64,000 nt of DNA, taken from positions 62,001 to 126,000 of the forward strand of contig CALRJY020000009.1 in the NCBI GenBank assembly GCA_943367715.1, written 5' to 3'. Under the pieces are notes generated by a model. That model searched no databases and was not told where the DNA came from. It worked only from the letters and a program-made list of their open reading frames with translations. Origin of the DNA: JAEYXS01 sp943367715 (GTDB taxonomy: Bacteria > Verrucomicrobiota > Verrucomicrobiia > Limisphaerales > JAEYXS01). A program made the translations under genes and the position numbers. Positions 23,357 through 31,592 of the stretch are shown one piece after another. How positions within the stretch are numbered: position 1 is the stretch's first letter; each line of letters opens with the position of its first letter.

Positions 23357-24448
23357 TTAGCGTTGCTGGGCTAAGACGCGGAAGCTGCGACCTAGGTGGT
23401 CGGGGTGGGTGAGGGTTTGGAACTGGCGGATTTGCGTGGGGGTCCATCGGAGGTCGGAGCGCTGGCCTTCGCGGGCGAGGATGCGGGTGAGGAATCTCGC
23501 TTGGGCTTCGTCGTGGAGGGTCTTCAGGCCCGCTTGTTCGCCGACTTCACGAATGGCGGTGAAGTTGATGTGGGCGGTGAGGTCGCGGTCGCCGGGTTGC
23601 ACGAGGGGGTTGTCGACGAGGCGATGTTTCTCGTAGGCGCGGAGGGTGCCTTGGGCGCGTTCGGGGCTGAGGAAGTCGAGGGCTTCGAGGCCGTAATCGA
23701 AGGTGAGGAGCCAGCCGGCGTTCAGTTTCCGGGCGGCTTGACTCCACCAAGCGGGGGCAGCGGGGCAAATCTCGGTGGTGAAGCCATCGGGCAGGAGGCG
23801 GGCGAGTTGGTCGTCGGGAGCGGGCAGATGGGGCTTGAGTTCAGGGGGTAACGCGGTGGTTTCAGTGCGATACCAGGTGGGCAAGGCGTTTTCTTCCCAG
23901 TCGACGAGCCACTCGAACCAGGCTTGATCGGCGGCGGACCAGCCGACGCGGTGAACGGGAAAGGCGTCGAGGAGTTCGTTCGAGAGAATGATTCCCCGGA
24001 TAGAGCCATCGGTCAGGTCGGTGATGCCATTCGTCCAAGTGACTTGGTTGGGGAAAGCCTTTAGGGTTTCCGCTTGGGCGGCGCGACGGTGGGGTGAGGG
24101 GTCGAGGATACGGTAACGGGTCTGCGCCAGCAGGTCGGGAGCGATGGCTTGGAGGGTAGTGAGGATGTCCCGGGCCAAATGGCCGGCATGGGCGCCAGCC
24201 TCTACGATGTCGATAGGGCGGGAGAATTCTCGGGTCTCGGCAGCGATGAAGCGGGCGAGGAGTTCGCCAAAAAGGGTGCCGACGCTGACGCTGGTGTAGA
24301 AATCGCCCTGCTTGCCGGTCTGGGGAAGGGCGGGTTTCTCATAGTAGCCGTGCGCGGGGTGGTACAGGGCCAGCTCCATGTAGCGACGGAAGGAGAGGGG
24401 CCCCCCCTGCCGTATTTCTGCCCGGATGATGTCGGCTAATTGATTCAA
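23357..24448 (-). CDS. MidA/NDUFAF7-like SAM-dependent methyltransferase
   Basis: 363 residues from TTG 24448 (no ATG is available nearby). The N-terminus (GPLSFRRYMELALYHPAHGYY, then GDFYTSVSVGTLFGELLARF) is diagnostic of the family. The SAM loop is DIVEAGAHAGHLARDIL. Later motifs include GIILSNELLDAFPVHRV and WLLTFDYGLEALDF. In mitochondria the homologue methylates an arginine of complex I; the bacterial substrate is not settled. It is divergent from pilT with 56 bp between starts. Confidence 0.9.
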   Translation of the reverse strand: MNQLADIIRAEIRQGGPLSFRRYMELALYHPAHGYYEKPALPQTGKQGDFYTSVSVGTLFGELLARFIAAETREFSRPIDIVEAGAHAGHLARDILTTLQAIAPDLLAQTRYRILDPSPHRRAAQAETLKAFPNQVTWTNGITDLTDGSIRGIILSNELLDAFPVHRVGWSAADQAWFEWLVDWEENALPTWYRTETTALPPELKPHLPAPDDQLARLLPDGFTTEICPAAPAWWSQAARKLNAGWLLTFDYGLEALDFLSPERAQGTLRAYEKHRLVDNPLVQPGDRDLTAHINFTAIREVGEQAGLKTLHDEAQARFLTRILAREGQRSDLRWTPTQIRQFQTLTHPDHLGRSFRVLAQQR

Positions 24449-24504
24449 TTGCTTGCACAGAGCGAACCGGTACGCTTAGGATTCGCCAACAGACAGAGGA
24501 ATCT

Positions 24505-25602
24505 ATGGCAAAGATTGACGCCTTCTTCAACCTCATGTTCGAGCAAAAGGCCTCGGACTTGCACTTGGCATCCGGCAATCCGCCGATGCTGCGTATCAAC
24601 GGTGAACTCCACCGCGTGGATTATCCGCCGCTGGAGAGCGATTCGCTGAAGGCGATGCTCTACGAGATCGCGCCGGAATATAAGATCAAAGTGTACGAAG
24701 AAACGGGCGACGTGGATTTCGGTTACGAGATCCCCGGCGTGTCCCGTTTCCGTGCGAACTTTTTCAACCAGAAGAATGGCGTGTCGGCGGTGTTCCGTGC
24801 GATTCCAAGCAAGGTGCTGTCGTTCGAGGACTTCGAGAAGTTTGACGCCCCGCTGCCGCCGGTGCTGAAGAAATTCGCCATGTTGCACAAGGGCATGGTG
24901 CTGGTGACGGGCCCCACGGGTTCCGGCAAGTCCACCACGCTCGCGGCGATCGTGGATTACTGCAATAAGAACCGGAAGGATCACATCCTGACGGTGGAGG
25001 ACCCCATCGAGTTCGTGCACGAGAGCAAGAACAGTCTGGTGAACCATCGCGAGGTGGGCATCCATACGAAGTCGTTCGCCTCGGCGCTGAAAGGCGCCTT
25101 GCGTGAAGACCCGGATATCATTCTGGTCGGCGAAATGCGTGACTTGGAAACGATCGAACTGGCGCTGACGGCGGCCAGCACGGGTCACTTGGTCTTCGGT
25201 ACGTTGCACACGCAAAGTGCGGCGAAGACGATTGATCGTATCATCGACGTGTTCCCGGCGGATCAGCAGAACAAGACGCGCGCGACGCTTTCCGAGGCTC
25301 TCAAAGGCGTCGTGGCACAGAACCTGTTCAAACGCATCGATAAGAAAGGCCGCGTGGCCGCGCTGGAGATTCTGGTGGTGACGACGGCTATCGCGAACTT
25401 GATTCGTGAAGCGAAGACGCATCAGATCCCCGGTATGATTCAGGTGGGCAAGAAGCTGGGCAACCAGCCGCTGGATGACGCCATCATGGATCACTTGAAG
25501 ATGAAACGCATCTCGCCGGAGGAGGCCTATGACAAGTGCCTCGACAAAAAGAAGTTCCGTCCCTTCCTGGCGCATCCGCCGGAAGATGATGACGGCATCT
25601 AA
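24505..25602 (+). CDS. pilT: type IV pilus twitching motility ATPase PilT
   Basis: 365 residues; AGAGGA sits 5 nt before the ATG. Walker A is GPTGSGKST (136-144), the Asp box is ILTVEDPIEFVH, Walker B is IILVGEMRD (205-213), and the His box is TGHLVFGTLHT. A TAIANLIRE segment stands where PilT has its AIRNLIRE retraction motif. PilT powers pilus retraction at the inner membrane. It heads a three-gene set with a second PilT-like ATPase and a receiver-like protein; no pilus assembly gene (pilB, pilC, pilin) is in the window. Confidence 0.95.
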   Translation: MAKIDAFFNLMFEQKASDLHLASGNPPMLRINGELHRVDYPPLESDSLKAMLYEIAPEYKIKVYEETGDVDFGYEIPGVSRFRANFFNQKNGVSAVFRAIPSKVLSFEDFEKFDAPLPPVLKKFAMLHKGMVLVTGPTGSGKSTTLAAIVDYCNKNRKDHILTVEDPIEFVHESKNSLVNHREVGIHTKSFASALKGALREDPDIILVGEMRDLETIELALTAASTGHLVFGTLHTQSAAKTIDRIIDVFPADQQNKTRATLSEALKGVVAQNLFKRIDKKGRVAALEILVVTTAIANLIREAKTHQIPGMIQVGKKLGNQPLDDAIMDHLKMKRISPEEAYDKCLDKKKFRPFLAHPPEDDDGI

Positions 25603-25673
25603 ACTGCTGGTAAGGCAGGTTGGTTTGAAGGATATTTGGACAGTCAGTCAGTAAGCTACCGTAATTGCTCGTT

Positions 25674-26891
25674 ATGCGCGTAACCGAACTTGATTACATC
25701 TTGGGCACGATGCTGGATTCGCAGAACGACGTCTCGGATCTGAACATCACGGTGGATAAACCGTTGCAGGTGGAGTCCTCCGGCCAGTTGGTCGGTGTCG
25801 CCATCGAGCCGCCGGTGGAGAAGCTCACGCCGTATCAGACAGAGATGCTCGCGCTGAACTTGGTAAATGGCGGCCGACGTCTGACGGAAGACCTGCTGCG
25901 CACTGGTTCGTGCGACTCGTCCTACTATCTGCAGGGCAAGGCGCGTTTCCGTGTGAACATCTTCTCCCAGCGCGGCAACTACTCGGTGGTGTTGCGGCGG
26001 TTGAATACGAAGATCCCGACGCTGGAACAGCTCAAGCTGCCGGATATCTTCCATCAGGTCGCCAAGGAAAAGACGGGCCTCGTGCTGGTCACCGGCGCGA
26101 CGGGTTCCGGTAAATCCACGACGCTGGCGGCGTTGCTGAACGAGATCAACGAATCCAAATCGATCCACATCATCACGCTGGAGGACCCGGTTGAGTTCGT
26201 GCATCCGCAGAAGAAGGCGACGTTCAACCAGCGCGAGATGGGTACGGACTTCGACAAGTTTTCGAGCGGTCTGCGCGCGGCGTTGCGTCAGGCGCCCAAG
26301 GTGATTCTGGTCGGCGAAATGCGTGACCGTGAAACGGTCGAGATCGGCTTGAGTGCTGCAGAAACGGGTCACTTGGTGGTGAGCACGCTGCACACGATCG
26401 ATGCCGGTCAGACGATCAACCGTATTCTCGGTATGTTCGAGACGGACGAGCAGGAGCAGATCCGGCTGCGTCTGGCGGATACCTTGCGCTGGGTCGTCAG
26501 CCAGCGTCTCGCGCCGAAGATCGGTGGCGGTCGCGTGGCGTTGCTGGAGATCATGGGCAACAACATGCGGACGAAGGACTCCATCACTTACGGTGAGAGC
26601 GAGGGCAAGACCTTCTACGAGATCATCGAGGCGAGCCAGACGTTCGGCTGGCGTTCGTTCGATCAAACGGTCATCGATTGCTTCGATCAGGGATTGCTCA
26701 CGGAAGAAACCGCGCTGCTTTATTGCACGAAGAAGGGCCCGGTCACGCGCGGTATCGACAACATCAAGAAGAAGCGCGGCGAACTGACCACGAATATCAG
26801 CAACCTTTCGATGCAAAAGGGTCCGGATACGAAGCCGGCCGCCGGTGAAGCGCCTCCGCTCCCGTCGATGAAACTCAAGCTGAAGACCTAA
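25674..26891 (+). CDS. second PilT/PilU-like ATPase
   Basis: 405 residues from ATG 25674 (MRVTELDYILGTMLDSQNDV); a TTG at 25665 would add 3. Walker A GATGSGKST, Asp box IITLEDPVEFVH, Walker B VILVGEMRDRET and His box GHLVVSTLHT are all intact. The C-terminus is longer than PilT and ends in a disordered proline/lysine tail. PilU-type paralogues assist PilT under load. It lies 71 nt after pilT and 12 nt before the next gene. Confidence 0.9.
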   Translation: MRVTELDYILGTMLDSQNDVSDLNITVDKPLQVESSGQLVGVAIEPPVEKLTPYQTEMLALNLVNGGRRLTEDLLRTGSCDSSYYLQGKARFRVNIFSQRGNYSVVLRRLNTKIPTLEQLKLPDIFHQVAKEKTGLVLVTGATGSGKSTTLAALLNEINESKSIHIITLEDPVEFVHPQKKATFNQREMGTDFDKFSSGLRAALRQAPKVILVGEMRDRETVEIGLSAAETGHLVVSTLHTIDAGQTINRILGMFETDEQEQIRLRLADTLRWVVSQRLAPKIGGGRVALLEIMGNNMRTKDSITYGESEGKTFYEIIEASQTFGWRSFDQTVIDCFDQGLLTEETALLYCTKKGPVTRGIDNIKKKRGELTTNISNLSMQKGPDTKPAAGEAPPLPSMKLKLKT

Positions 26892-26903
26892 ACTCTCCCA
26901 AGC

Positions 26904-27365
26904 ATGGAATTCGAATTCATCGGACCAGACGACAAACCAGCATTGATGTGCCTGACATCGCCGGAGCTGATCGCCATTTGTCAGGGCATGCTCGCCGAGC
27001 TGGGCTACAAGGTGCATCACGTCACCAACGAGGCGGAGTTCGTCGCCCGTTATCCGCAGCTCCAGTATCAGGTGGTCGTCATCGAGGAGTGCTTCTCTGC
27101 CGAAATGCCAGAGGACAACACCACGCTGCGCGCCATTCAATGGATGCCCATGGGTCGCCGTCGTCATTCGGTGTTCTTCCTCATCGGTGCCAATTTCCAG
27201 ACGTTGCATTCCATGCAGGCCTACCAACAGAGCGTGCACGCGGTGATCAACGTGGTGGACATCGCTAACTTGGGACAGATCGTGCAGAAGATTGTCGGCG
27301 AGTCCGACATCTTTTACCTCACCTATCGCGACACCCAGAATCGCATGGCTCAGGGCAAAGTCTGA
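26904..27365 (+). CDS. receiver-like hypothetical protein of the pilT cluster
   Basis: 153 residues. The alpha/beta order (ALMCLTSPELIAICQGMLAE, YKVHHVTNEAEFVARYPQ, YQVVVIEECF, HSVFFLIG, AVINVVDIANLGQIVQKIV) follows a response-regulator receiver fold. However, the phospho-acceptor aspartate position is E (VIEE), so it would be a pseudo-receiver. It sits 12 nt after the second PilT, suggesting a regulatory role in pilus retraction or polarity. This is inference. Confidence 0.55.
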   Translation: MEFEFIGPDDKPALMCLTSPELIAICQGMLAELGYKVHHVTNEAEFVARYPQLQYQVVVIEECFSAEMPEDNTTLRAIQWMPMGRRRHSVFFLIGANFQTLHSMQAYQQSVHAVINVVDIANLGQIVQKIVGESDIFYLTYRDTQNRMAQGKV

Positions 27366-27423
27366 TGTCCGGCCAACTTATTGATTTAATGCCGGTTGTT
27401 TTTGGCATTCCTATTTCAGGTTC

Positions 27424-28167
27424 ATGACGCGCTTGGACCAGGCCATGGTGGAACGGGGTTTGTGCACCAGCCGTGAGAAGGCCCAGCGGGCTATTCTGGC
27501 CGGGACCGTCCGCGTGAATCAGCAGCGCGCCCACAAGGCGAGCGATCAAGTCCGCCCCGAAGATGAGGTCGTGCTGGATGTGCCCGAGAAATATGTCAGC
27601 CGCGGCGGGCATAAGATGGAGCACGCGCTCAAGTATTTCCAAGTAAAGACGCAGGCGACAGTCGCCATCGACCTCGGTTCATCGACGGGTGGGTTCACGG
27701 ACTGTCTGCTGCAGGCTGGCGCGACGAAAGTTTACGCCGTGGATGTCGGCAACAACCAGCTCGCCTGGAAGCTGCGCCAAGACCCGCGTGTGGTGGTGAT
27801 GGAAAAGACGAATGCGCGCAACCTGACGACGGCGCATTTCGGTGAGGGATTCGCGCCCGTGGACATCATCACGATTGATTGTTCGTTCATCTCGTTGCGC
27901 AAGATTGTGCCGGTGGCCGTGGAGTTCCTGAAGCCAGGCGGGCGAATCGTAGCGCTCATCAAGCCGCAGTTCGAGGCGGGCAAGGAAGAGGTGGATGCGG
28001 GAGAGGGAGTCATCACGGATCCGCTGATTCACGACCGTGTGATCAAAGACTTCGCGGAATTCGTGAAGCAGAAGAAGACTCTGCAATGGCTGGGGCTGAC
28101 GGAATCGCCGCTGCTTGGGCCGGCGGGTAACAAAGAATTTCTGGTGCTGCTTGAAAAAACGCGCTGA
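27424..28167 (+). CDS. tlyA: TlyA family rRNA methyltransferase / haemolysin-like protein
   Basis: 247 residues. An N-terminal S4 RNA-binding domain (RLDQAMVERGLCTSREKAQR) is followed by the linker YVSRGGHKMEHAL. The FtsJ-like SAM domain shows IDLGSSTGGFTDCLLQAGA and VDIITIDCSFISLRKI. KPQFEAGKEEV and GNKEFLVLL complete the family pattern. TlyA 2'-O-methylates 16S/23S rRNA in mycobacteria. It overlaps the NAD kinase start, the usual gene order in many bacteria. Confidence 0.93.
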   Translation: MTRLDQAMVERGLCTSREKAQRAILAGTVRVNQQRAHKASDQVRPEDEVVLDVPEKYVSRGGHKMEHALKYFQVKTQATVAIDLGSSTGGFTDCLLQAGATKVYAVDVGNNQLAWKLRQDPRVVVMEKTNARNLTTAHFGEGFAPVDIITIDCSFISLRKIVPVAVEFLKPGGRIVALIKPQFEAGKEEVDAGEGVITDPLIHDRVIKDFAEFVKQKKTLQWLGLTESPLLGPAGNKEFLVLLEKTR

Positions 28168-29035
28168 CAAAATATCCCTCGTCGGCCTCATCGCCAACAC
28201 GGAGAAGACGGCCTGCCGTTCGGTGGTCCGCCAGGCGATGCGCGCCATCGAGGCGAGTGGTCGCACGGTGATGATGGAGGCGGCCACCCAGCAGTTCATG
28301 GGGCGGGAAGCGGGTCCGCGGATGTCGGTTTCCGCTCTGGCTCGCGCGGTGGACCTTGTGGTCGTGTTTGGTGGTGATGGCACCATGCTGAGCGTTGCCC
28401 GGGATTTGCACGGAGTGCAGACGCCGGTGATGGGCATCAATGTCGGCAGCCTCGGTTTTCTGACGGCCGTTTCCTCCACGAACGTGAAGGAAGCTTTCGC
28501 TCGCGTCTGGGCGGGGGAATTTGATTCCGACCCCCGCTGGCTCATCGAAGCGCACGGCGAGATCGAGGGCAAAGAATTCGTGCAATGTGCGCTGAATGAT
28601 TTTGTCATCAGCCGTGGTGCCGCCTCGCGGATGATCGAGCTCGAGGTGCGCGTGGATGAGGAGATGCTCACGCGCTATCGGTGCGACGGTTTGATCCTCA
28701 GTTCCTCTACCGGTTCGACCGCCTACTCACTCTCAGCCGGTGGTGCCATTGTCAGCCCTTCGGCGGAAGTCTTCACGCTCACCCCGATCTGTCCGCACAC
28801 ACTTTCCAATCGTTCGGTCATCGTCAGTTCGCACTCCACTATCAGTGTTCGAGTGCTCAATCATAAGCCTGAGACCCTGATCGCTGCGGATGGCCAGGTG
28901 GAGATGCCCTTGAAGGCGGGCGATGAGATCGTTTTTTGCCGTAGCCGTCACCGCCTGAATTTAGTGCGGCTCAAAGGCAGTTCTTTCTTCAAAACGCTCC
29001 GGCAGAAGTTAAGCTGGAGCGGTTCCAATGTTTAA
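28151..29035 (+). CDS. nadK: NAD kinase
   Basis: 294 residues from TTG 28151 (reads MKKRADKISLVGLIANTEK), overlapping tlyA by 17 nt; a further upstream TTG at 28115 is less likely. The catalytic VVFGGDGTMLSVARD contains the GGDGT motif. NVGSLGFLTAV, CALNDFVISRG and SSSTGSTAYSLSAGG are the other conserved blocks. The enzyme phosphorylates NAD+ to NADP+ in the cytoplasm. Coupled to tlyA. Confidence 0.95.
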   Translation: MKKRADKISLVGLIANTEKTACRSVVRQAMRAIEASGRTVMMEAATQQFMGREAGPRMSVSALARAVDLVVVFGGDGTMLSVARDLHGVQTPVMGINVGSLGFLTAVSSTNVKEAFARVWAGEFDSDPRWLIEAHGEIEGKEFVQCALNDFVISRGAASRMIELEVRVDEEMLTRYRCDGLILSSSTGSTAYSLSAGGAIVSPSAEVFTLTPICPHTLSNRSVIVSSHSTISVRVLNHKPETLIAADGQVEMPLKAGDEIVFCRSRHRLNLVRLKGSSFFKTLRQKLSWSGSNV

Positions 29036-29116
29036 GCTCATGAACGCAGTCATTGAATCTTCATCCCGGACGACGGTCGGTCCGGAAGGTTCCTGCCTGC
29101 CGTCTCCTTTTTCTAC

Positions 29117-30130
29117 ATGGTTCGTCTAAAAGATATCGCTCAAGCTGCTGGTGTGTCCGTGATGACCGTCTCCAAGGTCCTGCGTGATGCACCCGACATT
29201 TCTGCCGCCACCAAGGCCCGCGTGCGCAAGCTCTCGGAAGACATGGGCTACGTGCCTGATGTGCTCGCCCGCGGTCTGCGCAGCCGCAGTGCCAAGCTGT
29301 TCGGCCTGCTCATCGCATCCTCCACAAATCCGCTGTACGCGCGCATGGTCATGGCCATCGAGGAACGCGCCTTTGAGATGGGCTATGAAGTCATTCTCGG
29401 CCATACGCTGAACCAGCCCGCGCGCGAAGAGATGTATATCCGCCGCTTTCTTTCCCGTCGCGTGGATGGTCTCTTCGTCGTGCCTGTTTATCGCTTGGGC
29501 CAGAAGGCGCCCATCTATGATGAACTGGTGAAGCACGGCACACCCACCGTCATCCTCGGTCACAACGCGCCTTTCTGTCAGAATTTCGTGAACGTGGAGA
29601 CGGATGATGTCGGCGCGAGCTATCTCGCCACGCAGCACCTTTTGCAGTTGGGCCACCGCCGGATTGCTTTCTTTGCTGGCCAACAATCCTCGCCTTCTTC
29701 GCAGGAACGGCTCGAAGGTTATCGTCGTGCCCTGACAGAAGCGGGGATTGCGGTTGATGACCGGCTCATCTTCGCCGCCGGCAACACGATCGAGGAAGGT
29801 CGCAATGCTGCGCTCCAGTTGCTCAATGAATCCTGCCCGGTGACCGCTGTGCAGGCAGTGAACGACCTCGTGGCCATCGGTGCCGCGAATGTTTTCCTAG
29901 ATCAAGGTTTGAAGATACCCGAGGACATTTCCGTGATGGGCTTCGGCAATGTGCTGACAAGCGAACATTTCAGGGTGCCGCTGACCACCGTGCGCCAGCC
30001 CAAGTTCCGCCTCGGTGTCGCCGCGATGGAATCCATGACCAAGCTCCTTGCGGGCGAACGTCCGGGAACGCAGCGTCTCTCCGCCGAAGTATTCGAGCGC
30101 AAGAGCACCGCCGCACCGAAGGCAGGATAA
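29117..30130 (+). CDS. LacI family transcriptional regulator
   Basis: 337 residues. The N-terminal helix-turn-helix (VRLKDIAQAAGVSVMTVSKV) and hinge helix (VPDVLARGLRSRSAKLFGLL) are typical. The periplasmic-binding-like ligand domain follows, ending in SVMGFGNVLTSEHFRVPLTT. It is likely a sugar-responsive repressor or activator. No catabolic operon lies beside it, so its targets are elsewhere. It is convergent with the RsmB-like gene across a long inverted repeat. Confidence 0.93.
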   Translation: MVRLKDIAQAAGVSVMTVSKVLRDAPDISAATKARVRKLSEDMGYVPDVLARGLRSRSAKLFGLLIASSTNPLYARMVMAIEERAFEMGYEVILGHTLNQPAREEMYIRRFLSRRVDGLFVVPVYRLGQKAPIYDELVKHGTPTVILGHNAPFCQNFVNVETDDVGASYLATQHLLQLGHRRIAFFAGQQSSPSSQERLEGYRRALTEAGIAVDDRLIFAAGNTIEEGRNAALQLLNESCPVTAVQAVNDLVAIGAANVFLDQGLKIPEDISVMGFGNVLTSEHFRVPLTTVRQPKFRLGVAAMESMTKLLAGERPGTQRLSAEVFERKSTAAPKAG

Positions 30131-30133
30131 GAA

Positions 30134-30295
30134 GATTTACGATTTTTGGATTTACGATTTACGAGACGCTTGATTCGTCCTCGTGCTCAAGCTTTTCCCG
30201 ATTTTGGCTTCTGGTTTCGGGTCGTGCCTTCTCTTGCAACTAGACCGCTTGAAAGCCGTGGTGGCTCGTAAATCGAAAATCCAAAATCGTAAATT
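30134..30295. repeat. inverted repeat between convergent genes
   Basis: The left arm 30134-30165 (ATTTACGATTTTTGGATTT...) and right arm 30265-30295 (CTCGTAAATCGAAAATCC...) are reverse complements with one indel and one or two mismatches. About 100 nt of spacer separate them. It lies between the ends of two converging genes. Confidence 0.75.
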
Positions 30296-30303
30296 GCCTT
30301 TCC

Positions 30304-31476
30304 TTACGCCTTACGCCGCTTCCATCCCGCAATGAACATTCCGTTCCCGCCCAATGTTTGCGGCCACGCCCAGAACTGTCCCGGCTTCTTGCTTTGCACC
30401 GCACCAGCCAGAGCAGGCGGAACCTCCAAGGGTTCAAACTCCGGATGAATACTGGTGAAATGATCTGCATTCTCACCCGTCTCTGGATTGGCCAACGTAC
30501 AGACGGAATAGATTAGTTTACCACCCGGCTTCACCGAGTTCGCCACGCGCTCGAGCAACTGGCGCTGCACCAATGCCAGTTCGGTGACGTCTTTTTTGGT
30601 CGTCGTCCAGCGTGCGTGCGGATTCCGTTGCCAGGTGCCGATACCGCTGCACGGCGCGTCTACGAGAATGCCGTCAAACTTAGCCTTCGTCGGCAGCTTG
30701 GCTCCGCCATCCCAAAGGGCAGAACGGTAGTTGAAACACTTCGCCCGGCTCGCGCGCAGCTTCAATTTCTTCAAGCGCCAGTCTGCGCGATCCGTCGCCC
30801 AAACCAGTCCCTTGTTCATCATCAGGTCAGCCAGGTGCAAGGTCTTGCCACCTTCTCCTGCACATGTGTCCCACCAGGTCTCACCCGGTTGCGGTGCGCA
30901 GAATCTGCTCACCAATTGAGACGCTACATCCTGCAATTCAAACTCGCCCGCATGAAATTCTTGGGAGCGGAACAGATCTGCTTCGCCATCGTAGCGGATC
31001 GCTTCCGGCAGGCCAGCCACGGAGAAATCTTCAAAGATGCCCAGCTTCTCGCGCAAGCTCTGATCCTGGCCGATGCGTGAACGCAGCCAGAGGTTCGGCG
31101 CCATCTGCAAAGCCCTGGCCCATTCCACCGAGACCTCCATCACTTCCTTGGTCCACGGCGGCACGCTGTTGTTCTGTAGTGATTCCGCGGTGAAAGAATC
31201 CGGGCGTTCCTCGAACTTCTTCGCCAATTGCTTTGCCAGCTTGATGCGCGGATAGAGCGAATGCAGATGCTTCAACCAGCCATACCAGCGGTAATAGTCA
31301 AAAACGAGCTGGCTGATATCCCGGGCATCGGCACGCGTTACCTTGCGCGCCTTGAGCTCATGGCGCAGCAATGCATCCGCCGGCCGTTCTTCGTTGGAGT
31401 TCTGGATGATATGTGCCGCCACCCGCAATAGTGCGGAAGGCAGGTCGTCGGTCTCGGGTGTCAGCGGTTTGGCCAC
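30304..31476 (-). CDS. RsmB/NOP2-like RNA (cytosine-5) methyltransferase
   Basis: 390 residues, GTG start. SAM motif DTCAGEGGKTLHLADLM; catalytic cysteines in VDAPCSGIGTWQRNP and YSVCTLANPETGEN, the two-cysteine signature of RNA m5C methyltransferases. ARWTTTKKDVTELALVQRQL is the intervening helix. The N-terminus is helical and lacks a clear NusB domain. The target is probably rRNA. It ends in GWKRRKA next to an inverted repeat. Confidence 0.9.
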   Translation of the reverse strand: MAKPLTPETDDLPSALLRVAAHIIQNSNEERPADALLRHELKARKVTRADARDISQLVFDYYRWYGWLKHLHSLYPRIKLAKQLAKKFEERPDSFTAESLQNNSVPPWTKEVMEVSVEWARALQMAPNLWLRSRIGQDQSLREKLGIFEDFSVAGLPEAIRYDGEADLFRSQEFHAGEFELQDVASQLVSRFCAPQPGETWWDTCAGEGGKTLHLADLMMNKGLVWATDRADWRLKKLKLRASRAKCFNYRSALWDGGAKLPTKAKFDGILVDAPCSGIGTWQRNPHARWTTTKKDVTELALVQRQLLERVANSVKPGGKLIYSVCTLANPETGENADHFTSIHPEFEPLEVPPALAGAVQSKKPGQFWAWPQTLGGNGMFIAGWKRRKA

Positions 31477-31592
31477 GGAGTCATTAAAGCAGCGTGGGGC
31501 CGTTAAACAACAGCGGATTAACCGGGAAAAATCAGAATATTCATGGTTGGGAAGTTGTGATGCCGTGCCACTTGGCGTAATCTCCCCGCACT

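Noticed and set aside
25656..27239. 527-codon ORF on the - strand opposite the second PilT gene
   Set aside because: It is a shadow of the Walker A/B-containing gene and is arginine/histidine/leucine-rich.
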